Program-made: the position numbers and the translations under genes
DNA from: Saccharicrinis sp050296935
GTDB taxonomy: Bacteria > Bacteroidota > Bacteroidia > Bacteroidales > Marinilabiliaceae
Assembly: GCA_050296935.1 (NCBI GenBank)
Contig: JBNKRV010000067.1
Coordinates: 1 to 64,000, forward strand
Direction: 5' to 3'
DNA length: 64,000 nucleotides
The notes under the pieces: generated by a model
Databases searched by the model: none
The model's input: only the letters and a program-made list of their open reading frames with translations
What the model was told of the DNA's origin: nothing
In this document: one piece after another, positions 1 through 8,500 of the stretch
Numbering within the stretch: position 1 is the stretch's first letter
Layout of the letters: each line of letters begins with the position of its first letter

Positions 1-3000
1 GGGTCAAACTCTGTTCCCTGTACCGTGTAGTTATTCGAAGCATCAGCATTTACTGTCTTATTGTCCACGCAGCTTAAGGTTGGATTGGTTACATCTTCTA
101 CAATCACATTTTGGTCTACAGTGATGCTATTTCCATTGCCATCATCAAAAGTCCAGGAAATGGTATAAGTTCCTTGCTGTGTATATTCCAAAGGATCGGA
201 CGTGGTACCTGTAATTGTTCCTGCACAAGCATCGGTAGTTGAGGGAGCGGTTGCTGTTACCGAGCATTCTCCTGTTAAATCTGCTAAAGTTGGAGTTACA
301 GGTGCAGTTACATCATCAACAATAACAGTTTGATCTACAGTGATGCTATTTCCATTACCATCATCAAAGGTCCAGGTAATGATATAGTTTCCTTGCTCGG
401 TGTATTCCAAAGGATCGGAAGTAGTTCCTGTAATTGTTCCTGCCAAAGCATCAGTTGTTGTGGGAACTGTAGCGGTTACTGAACATTCTCCTGTTAAATC
501 TGCTAAAGTTGGTGTTACCGGATCAGTTACATCATCATCAATACTTACCACTGCATTAGTGCTCGTTGCACTTGCACCACAGGCACTTGTTACAACACAA
601 TAATAGGTTCCACTGTTTGAAAGAAGAGAGGCTATTGTTAAAGAAGGGCTGTCACCATCAGTAGTTATCGCTACATCATCTTTGTACCATTGATAAGTAA
701 GGGCAATCATACCGTTGGCCTCTACTGAAAGAACAATATCTGTTGTGTTTTCCCATACAGTAGTTGAGCTTGCGGGTTGTCCACTGATACCTACATCATC
801 GCTGAAAGGTCCACCATCAGTAAATGTCCATCCATAATCATTATCAAGAATGTTTCTTGCAGCTTCACTCAAGCAACTATAAGTACTATTTCCTCCGTGA
901 AATGTAACACCATTTTGTACAGTTAGTGTTGACCATGCATTTAATAAAGCGTCATAATTTGCAGTTGATAAAGTAACACCGGAAAACATATTAATCATAT
1001 TTGTAACACTACTTACATCCCAGCTACTAATATCCTGATCAAAGGAGACAGCCTGGGCAAACATGTATCTCATATCCGTTACATTACTCACATCCCAACT
1101 GCTAATATTCCCGTTAAATGCTTCTGCCTGGTTAAACATTCCATACATTGATGTTACTGCACTAACGTTCCAATTATTTAAATCCTGGTTAAATTTTTTA
1201 GCATAACAAAACATCCAACCCATATCAGTTACACTGCTTACATCCCAATTGTTTAGGTCCTGGTTAAAATTACTTGCGCCAAAGAACATATAGGAAGTAT
1301 TGGTAACCCCGGGCGGGAGTGTTGAAGGAACTTCTGTTAAATTGATTGCATCACCAAATGCATAATAAAAATCAGTTGTCCCTAAGGTGCCAAAACTTAG
1401 TACCCTGGCTAGCTTATTAGCATTAGCATATGCTTCGCTTCCGAAATGGGTTAAAGTACCGCTAATTTGTACAATGTAAGTTCCATCTCCGGAATAAGTA
1501 TGATTAAGATCAGCAGCAGCAGTTTTACTTTCAGAACTACCATCACCCCAATCAACGGTAACGTCTACTGTTCCATCAAGTGGCAGGGTTATAGTTGTTC
1601 CGGTGCTTAAATTGGTATTAAACTCAAGTAGCATATTCTGGCCATTATGCACAATGACAGTTTGATCAGCGGTAGTAGTGTTCCCATTTCCGTCGTTAAA
1701 TGTCCATGTAATGGTGTAGGTTCCTTCTACAGTATATTCTGTTGGATCAGAGGTTGTTCCCGTAATAATTCCAGTACATTCGTCTATAGTAGTTGGTGTT
1801 GTTACGATTACTGAACCCTCACCTGCCAATGTTGGAAGGGTTGGAGTTTCAGGTGGTGTAACGTCCTCATTAATAGTGACCACTGCATCGTTTGTTTGCT
1901 GATTTACACCGCAGGTATTTGAAACTACGCAATAATATGTTCCGCTATTTGTCAACAATGTTGGTATTGTAAATGATGAATTGTTGCCGTCAGTTGCAAT
2001 AATAACATCGTCTTTATACCATTGATAAGATAAAGGTAATAATGAGGATGCGTCTACGGTGAGTACAGTTTCCGGAGCACTTTCGCATATGTCGGTGAAA
2101 GCTGCAGGCTGTGCATTAATAGTGATTGCTGTACTCGTTTGTCCGCCATCTGTAATATTCCAGTTAAAATCGTTAATGATTTTAGTTCGGGCAGCTTCAC
2201 TTAAACATGAGTATTTTGAGTTTCCTGCATGAAACGTTACTCCTGAATGTAATGTTAATGCAGACCATGCATTCAGCAGCGCGTCATAGTTTGTGGTTGA
2301 TAAAGTGACGTTTAAAAACATCTCTGTCATATTTGTAACATTGCTCACATCCCAGTTGCTGATATCCTGATCAAATGAAGTTGCGCCCCAAAACATTTTG
2401 TCCATGTTTGTAACATTACTAACATTCCAGCTACCAATATCCTGATTAAATGAAGTGGCACTCAAAAACATGAAGTCCATGCGTGTAACCTTGCTAACAT
2501 TCCAACTACTAATATCCTGATTAAATGAAGTGGCTTGGCAAAACATGTTGTCCATGTTTGTAACATTGCTAACATTCCAACTACTAATATCCTGATTAAA
2601 TGAAGTTGCCCCCCAAAACATGTAGCTCATATCTGCAACGTTACTAACATTCCAGTTACTGATATCCTGATTGAAAGCCGGTGCATTCATAAACATCATG
2701 ATCATATCTGTAACGTTGCTTACATCCCAGTTACCAATATTCTGATTAAATGCTTTGGCTGAAAAAAACATTTCTGTCATGCTGGTAACATTGCTTACAT
2801 TCCAGTTTGCAATGTTTCCGTTAAATTTATCGTTACCGGAGAACATTCCAACCATTTGCGTTACACTGCTTACATTCCAATTGTTTAAATTCTGATCAAA
2901 TGCATCTGCTTCGGAAAACATGGAACTCATATTTGTAACCTTAGCCACATTCCAATTACCAATATCCTGGTTAAAAGCACTTGCATAGTAAAACATATAG

Positions 3001-4781
3001 TTCATAGTGGTAACATTACCTACGTTCCAGTTACCTATATTTGCATTAAAAAGAGAGGCGCTTCCAAACATGTAGTCCATATTTTCCACTTTACTCACAT
3101 CCCAACCGCTTATGTCTGCGTTGAACTTGCTTGCATTATTAAACATATAACTCATATTGGTAACATTGCTTACATCCCAGCTACTGATATTACCATTAAA
3201 ATTACCTGCGCTTCTAAACATTGATGCCATATTGGTAACCCCTGACGGAATGGTTGAAGGCACCTCAGTAAGATTGGATGCAGCTCGAAAGGCATAGGAC
3301 AAATCAGTAATCCCCAAAGAGCCAAAACTAAGAACTTTTGCTAATTTATCGGTATTAACATCTCCACTACGCCCAAAATGGCTTAATGTACCACTAATAA
3401 ATACTGTATAAGTTCCTTCTTGTGAATAAGTATGCTCAAGATTCATTGAAGAGTTTATCGTTTCAATATTGCCGTCGCCCCAATTAACTGTAACATTCAC
3501 AGTTCCATCTAAAGGCAGGTTAACTGTTGTACCGGTACTTAAACTAGTATTAAATTCAAGTTTCATATTCTGCCCGTTATCAACAATTACTGTTTGGTCT
3601 GCTGTTGTAGTATTTCCGTTTCCATCGTCAAATGTCCAGGTAATGGTGTAGGTTCCTTGTAAAGTATATTCTAAGGGGTCAGAAGTCGTTCCTGTAATGG
3701 TTCCAGCACAATCATCTGTGGTAGTAGGTGCTATGGCAGTTACCGAAGTTGCTCCTTCCAGTGTATCAAGTACAGGTGTTACGGGAGGTGTATTGTCAAC
3801 TATTGTAATAATTTGTTCTCCTGTGGTTTCATTGCCACTTGCATCGGTGGCTGTCCATGTTCTTGTTACAATTGAACCTGTTGTTACGTCTGAAAGTGTA
3901 ATTATTGGATTTGCATCGCAAATATCTGTTGCAGTTGCATTTCCTCCGAGATTATCAGGATCTAAAGGTATACCGCAATCAACTGAAACATCAGCAGGTA
4001 CTGTTAATACCGGAGGGATATTATCTACAGGCGTGTTACTAGTTGTAACATCTGCACCTGAAGCAACCCAGTTGGATGTTGTACCGGTCAAAGCAAAATT
4101 AGTAAGTGTCCCGTTAAACGAGTTGGAAGTAAGATCGGCAAGCGATGTTTCAGAAGGATTATCTCCACCTGCAGTACCCTGGTTAAAATTATAATAGGCC
4201 AACAAGCCGGTTTCATCACCCACAAGTTCTGTATTTCTGTATGATAAAATTTCACATGCAGTTCTTTGGCTCGACCAAATGCGTACTTCGTCGATTTCAC
4301 CTTTAAAAAACTCTCCAACACCATTGCCACTGCCAATATTTAGATTTTGCCCTGTCCAATATGTGCCTATACCGGCGCTTATTGTTCCCTGGTACAATCC
4401 ATTGATATAAACATCGGTTGAAGAGGTTTTCATAACAAGAGCAATGTGATACCATTCACCCTGAGAAAAGGCATAATTAAAAGAGTATGCTCCTCCATTA
4501 TATAAATCGATTGATGAATAGTCATTCCTTATGTGAAAACTAAATCTGGAATGACTGGCATCTCTCACACCTATAAAGCTGGGGTTATAACCGGCGGTTC
4601 CGGAAACCCAGTCGGGTTTTAACCATACTTCGATGGTTCCGGTAGCAAATTCAAGTGCGGAATTGTTGGGGACAACCACCACGTCGTCAACACCATCAAA
4701 ATTAAGGGCGTTACCGGGTTGAGCCATTGATAAGCCCGATATGAATATTCCGATAATTAAAAAAGTTATTTTCCTGACCAT
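1..4781 (-). CDS. Giant T9SS-type surface protein with LamG, HYR and BspA-like DUF285 repeats (C-terminus beyond window)
   Basis: The frame opens at ATG 4779-4781 (MVRKITFLIIG…, a signal peptide ending …SMAQ) and stays open to the window edge, about 1593 codons. The codon at 3-5 is in the same frame and matches the corresponding part of the paralogue at 5599-10815, so only about 140 residues should be missing, including the sorting domain. In order it has a LamG/concanavalin-like domain (about residues 27-200), an HYR domain (PPVLTVPADVSVDCG), PKD-like segments, about 12 DUF285 repeats of 25 residues (F-N-[QG]-[DN]-[IL]-x-x-W-[DN]-V-S-x-V-T-x-M-x-x-M-F), an Ig-like domain, about 4 more DUF285 repeats, and another Ig/HYR region. 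BspA-like repeats are known from adhesins; an adhesive, outer-membrane-attached role is inferred. It has its own conserved upstream element at 5274-5310. Confidence 0.9.
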   Translation of the reverse strand, partial: MVRKITFLIIGIFISGLSMAQPGNALNFDGVDDVVVVPNNSALEFATGTIEVWLKPDWVSGTAGYNPSFIGVRDASHSRFSFHIRNDYSSIDLYNGGAYSFNYAFSQGEWYHIALVMKTSSTDVYINGLYQGTISAGIGTYWTGQNLNIGSGNGVGEFFKGEIDEVRIWSSQRTACEILSYRNTELVGDETGLLAYYNFNQGTAGGDNPSETSLADLTSNSFNGTLTNFALTGTTSNWVASGADVTTSNTPVDNIPPVLTVPADVSVDCGIPLDPDNLGGNATATDICDANPIITLSDVTTGSIVTRTWTATDASGNETTGEQIITIVDNTPPVTPVLDTLEGATSVTAIAPTTTDDCAGTITGTTSDPLEYTLQGTYTITWTFDDGNGNTTTADQTVIVDNGQNMKLEFNTSLSTGTTVNLPLDGTVNVTVNWGDGNIETINSSMNLEHTYSQEGTYTVFISGTLSHFGRSGDVNTDKLAKVLSFGSLGITDLSYAFRAASNLTEVPSTIPSGVTNMASMFRSAGNFNGNISSWDVSNVTNMSYMFNNASKFNADISGWDVSKVENMDYMFGSASLFNANIGNWNVGNVTTMNYMFYYASAFNQDIGNWNVAKVTNMSSMFSEADAFDQNLNNWNVSSVTQMVGMFSGNDKFNGNIANWNVSNVTSMTEMFFSAKAFNQNIGNWDVSNVTDMIMMFMNAPAFNQDISNWNVSNVADMSYMFWGATSFNQDISSWNVSNVTNMDNMFCQATSFNQDISSWNVSKVTRMDFMFLSATSFNQDIGSWNVSNVTNMDKMFWGATSFDQDISNWDVSNVTNMTEMFLNVTLSTTNYDALLNAWSALTLHSGVTFHAGNSKYSCLSEAARTKIINDFNWNITDGGQTSTAITINAQPAAFTDICESAPETVLTVDASSLLPLSYQWYKDDVIIATDGNNSSFTIPTLLTNSGTYYCVVSNTCGVNQQTNDAVVTINEDVTPPETPTLPTLAGEGSVIVTTPTTIDECTGIITGTTSDPTEYTVEGTYTITWTFNDGNGNTTTADQTVIVHNGQNMLLEFNTNLSTGTTITLPLDGTVDVTVDWGDGSSESKTAAADLNHTYSGDGTYIVQISGTLTHFGSEAYANANKLARVLSFGTLGTTDFYYAFGDAINLTEVPSTLPPGVTNTSYMFFGASNFNQDLNNWDVSSVTDMGWMFCYAKKFNQDLNNWNVSAVTSMYGMFNQAEAFNGNISSWDVSNVTDMRYMFAQAVSFDQDISSWDVSSVTNMINMFSGVTLSTANYDALLNAWSTLTVQNGVTFHGGNSTYSCLSEAARNILDNDYGWTFTDGGPFSDDVGISGQPASSTTVWENTTDIVLSVEANGMIALTYQWYKDDVAITTDGDSPSLTIASLLSNSGTYYCVVTSACGASATSTNAVVSIDDDVTDPVTPTLADLTGECSVTATVPTTTDALAGTITGTTSDPLEYTEQGNYIITWTFDDGNGNSITVDQTVIVDDVTAPVTPTLADLTGECSVTATAPSTTDACAGTITGTTSDPLEYTQQGTYTISWTFDDGNGNSITVDQNVIVEDVTNPTLSCVDNKTVNADASNNYTVQGTEFD

Positions 4782-4845
4782 TTCTTTTTCTGTTTTATAT
4801 TGAACTACCATTTCTTTTTAAATCTTTATGCAGACCAAAGCCACT

Positions 4846-4875
4846 AATGCTGTTATCTGACAAGATAACAGCATT
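4846..4875. repeat. Perfect 12-bp inverted repeat (hairpin)
   Basis: AATGCTGTTATC and its exact complement GATAACAGCATT are separated by the 6-nt loop TGACAA. It sits about 65 bp upstream of the start at 4781, inside a roughly 390-bp stretch (about 4825-5220) that the two sister upstream regions lack. It could be a terminator or attenuator ahead of the giant gene. There is no clear T-run, so the role is open. The rest of the 4782-5430 stretch holds no gene I can support. Confidence 0.45.
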
Positions 4876-5233
4876 GAATTTGTTTTATACCATTAGACAT
4901 AAAACTTATGCAGCTGCCAGTTGAAGGTTTGTTTGGAAGGTTCGTTTTTAATTTAAGATGCAAAAGTATTTTATTTTTATCTATGTACAAAACTCTTTTT
5001 TCTCTGTTATAAATATTATTGACAATGGTGCTTTTCTGCTTGATATTTGAAAAATGACTCACTGTTTTCAGAATCTTTATACACCATTGTGTAATACCTT
5101 CTTTTTTTTGACTGTGCCAAGCATTGTGCAACATTAAAAACTTAAATAATATGTCTAAAAGAGTAATGGCTTTTATTTGAATTTCAGTTTTCATCATTGT
5201 GTTTTTATGGGTTTATGGTAATTCTTTGTTTCA

Positions 5234-5330
5234 ATGCAAAGTTATTTGCTATTACTAAGGAGTGCAAAAAAGCAGGGGTGACAAAGGGGTGACAGCTAGG
5301 TGAATAGCCTTGATTTTTTTATGAATGGAT
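5234..5330 (-). promoter_or_regulatory. Shared upstream element with three 11-bp-phased TCACC repeats (copy A)
   Basis: On the gene strand TCACC occurs three times at exactly 11-bp steps (plus-strand GGTGA at 5277, 5288 and 5299), within a block of about 90 bp that is nearly identical to blocks at 10886-10985 and 22164-22265. One-turn spacing of a direct repeat is typical of binding sites for dimeric response regulators or sigma-associated activators. In this copy the core lies about 490 bp from the start codon, against about 110-120 bp in the other two, because of extra DNA between about 4825 and 5220. Confidence 0.6.
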
Positions 5331-5430
5331 GGATATTGCTGATGAATGACAAGTGAAGATAGGTTGAAATTAAGGTTTACTTGAGCTACTATTTATTGTA
5401 AGGAATGGGAATTTAGTTTAGCATGATTTA

Positions 5431-5568
5431 GGGCTGTATCAAAAGTGTGAAATTGTCTTTTTTTGCTCTGTGTAACTCTGTGTGTTCTTAGTGAAGCTTT
5501 GTGATACAGTTAGTTACACAGAGCCTCGCAGAGATAACACAGAGGTTCACAGAGTTTTGATACAGCCC
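5431..5568. mobile_element. MITE-like element with GGGCTGTATCAAAA terminal inverted repeats (type 2)
   Basis: It begins GGGCTGTATCAAAA and ends TTTTGATACAGCCC, perfect 14-bp inverted ends. These match the ends of the 148-bp elements at 37175 and 48179, but the interior differs: it holds a second foldback of CTCTGTGTAACTCTGTG-type sequence. It encodes no protein. It lies 30 bp past the stop of the 5599-10815 gene, so its hairpin may also serve as that gene's transcription end. I see no clear target-site duplication. Confidence 0.7.
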
Positions 5569-5598
5569 TTTTTTAAATTAATAAAATGTTATTGAATT

Positions 5599-8500
5599 CT
5601 AATTCTTTATAATTTTTGAAGTAATTACTTTATTATCTGTTTGAATACTAATCAGATAGACTCCCTTGTCAAATCCGGATAAATCAAAAGTTTCATTCTT
5701 ATTGATGGAAGCCTTTTGAATAAGTTGCTTCCCGGATAAATCCGAAATAACCAGCTTTTGAATTTGCTTACCTGCAGCATCCAGTTTAATAAAATCAGAT
5801 GTTGGGTTTGGAAAGATTTTAATACCAGCTTGTTCCAATGTTTCAAAACTGGTAGTTGAATTCACAACAATATCAAAACTACAAGTGCTTGTATTTCCGG
5901 CATTGTCTGTTACTGTCCAGGTAACTGTAGTTGTTCCAACAGGAAACTGGGCACCGGAAAGTGAAGCTGAGTTGTTATAATCATTTTCAACACTTGAAAC
6001 TCCGCAATTATCTTCAGCAGTTGTTAGGTCAAACTCTGTTCCTTGCACTGTGTAGTTATTCGAAGCATCAGCATTTACTGTCTTGTTGTCCACGCAGCTT
6101 AAGGTTGGATTGGTTACATCTTCTACAATCACATTTTGGTCTACAGTGATGCTATTCCCGTTTCCATCATCAAAAGTCCAGGAAATGGTATAGGTTCCCT
6201 GTGCATTATATTCGAGTGGATCGGAAGTAGTTCCTGTAATTGTTCCTGCCGCATCATCGGTTGTTGTGGGGACTGTAACTGTTACTGAACATTCACCTGT
6301 TAGATCGGTTAAAGTTGGTGTTACTGGTGGAGTTACATCATCATTAATTGTTACAATGGCATCGGTTGTTGTTTCACTTGCTCCACAAGCACTGGTTACA
6401 ACACATGTGTATGTGCCACTATTTGCCGGATCTGTTGTTATGATCAAGGTGTCATTTGTTCCATCAGTAGATATAGCAACTGCATCTTTATACCATTGGT
6501 AAGATAATGCTACTACTCCGGAAGCTCCTACCGAAAGCACAATATCAGAAGTGTTTTCCCAAACAGTTGTTGAGCTGGCAGGTTGTGTACTAATGCCGAC
6601 GTCATCACCAGCCGATCCTCCATCCGAAATGATCCAATTGAAATCATTAATAATTTTAGTTCGGGCAGCTTCGCTTAAACAACTGTATGTGCTTGTTCCT
6701 CCATGAAAGGTTACATTGTTTTTTAAAGCAAGTGTTGACCATGCATTTAATAATGCATCATAATTATTTGTAGACAGGCCGGCGTTTTCAAACATATAAA
6801 ACATATTGGACACATTACTGACATCCCAGCTACCAATATTCTGATTAAATGATATTGCCCCAATAAACATATATGACATATTAGTAACGTTGCTTACATT
6901 CCATTTACTGATATCCTGGTTAAAACTATCAGTGTAATAAAACATTTGAGACATATTAGTAACTTTGCTTACGTCCCATCCGGATATATCTCCATTAAAT
7001 TTGGAAGCTTCGTAAAACATTTCAATCATACTAGTTACATTACTAACATCCCAATTGCTAATATTTCCATTAAACGCAGCGGCATCTTCAAATACCCCAT
7101 CCATATTTGTTGCTGCACTAACATTCCAGTTATTAAGATCCTGGTTAAACTTTAGGGCTGCATAAAACATCCAACTCATATCGGTTACACTGCTTACATT
7201 CCAGTTTCCAATATCCTGATTAAATTCATAGGCACTGCAAAACATGCAGTACATATTTTGAACTTTACTCACATCCCAATTGCTAATATTTCCGTTAAAT
7301 ACCTCAGCATTTTCGAATAATTGTTTCATGTTAATTACATTGCCAACATCCCAGTTGTTTAAATCCTGATTAAAAACACTGGCATAACTAAACACTTTTT
7401 CCATATTAGTTACATTCCCAACATTCCAACCTGATATATTACCATTAAAAGCGTAAGCCTGCGCAAACATATTATTCATATCCGTCACACCACTTACATC
7501 CCAGTTGTTTAGGTCCTGATTTAAAGACTCGGCATGATAAAACATATAAGAAGTGTTGGTGACTCCTGCAGGAAGTGTTGAGGGAACTTCTGTTAAGTTC
7601 TTTGCATAGTTAAAAGCATAAGACAAATCCGTTATACCTATTGAACCAAAACTAATTACTTTAGCTAATTTATCAGCATTAGGGTATGAGCTGCGTCCGA
7701 AATGGGTCAGAGATCCACTAATTGTAACAAAATAAGTTCCTTCACCTGAATAAGTATGAGAAAGATTTGCTGAATTGGTGGTGCTTTCTGAATTACCATC
7801 TCCCCAATCAACTGTAAGGTCTACTGTTCCATCAAGTGGAAGGGTTATAGTTGTTCCGGTGCTTAAATTGGTGTTGAATTCAAGTACCATGTTTTGCCCG
7901 TTATTTATAACAACAGTTTGATCTGCAGTAGTGCTGTTCCCGTTTCCATCGTTAAATGTCCAGGTAATTGTATAGATACCCTGTGCAGTATATTCTGTAG
8001 GATCTGATGTGATGCCTGTTATGGTTACGGCACATGCATCCGTTGTAGTAGGCGCCACTACAGTTACCGAGTATTCACCTGCTAAAGTAGGTAGGGTTGG
8101 AGTTTCAGGTGGTGTAACATCCTCATTAATAGTGACCACTGCATCGTTTGTTTGCTGATTTACACCGCAGGTATTTGAAACTATGCAATAATATGTTCCA
8201 CTATTTGTCAACAGTGTTGGTATTATATATGACGAATTATTTCCTTCGGTTGCAATAATTATATCATCTTTATACCATTGATAAGATAAAGGAAATAAGG
8301 AGGATGCTTCTACCGTGAGTACAGTTTCCGGAGCACTTTCACATATATCGGTAGAAGCTTCCGGTTGTGTATTAATTGTGATGGCATCGCTTAGCTTGCC
8401 GCCATCTGTAATATTCCAGTTAAAATCGTTAATGATTTTAGTTCGGGCAGCTTCACTTAAACACGAGTATTTTGAGTTTCCTGCATGAAACGACACATTC

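Noticed and set aside
2320..3230. Regular 75-bp periodicity as a non-coding satellite
   Set aside because: The period is exactly 25 codons of the DUF285 repeat in an open frame.
4853..5197. 114-codon minus-strand frame between the shared operator and the first giant gene
   Set aside because: Residue composition is not protein-like, it has no signal or family, and its end overlaps a perfect hairpin. I treat it as chance within an insertion.
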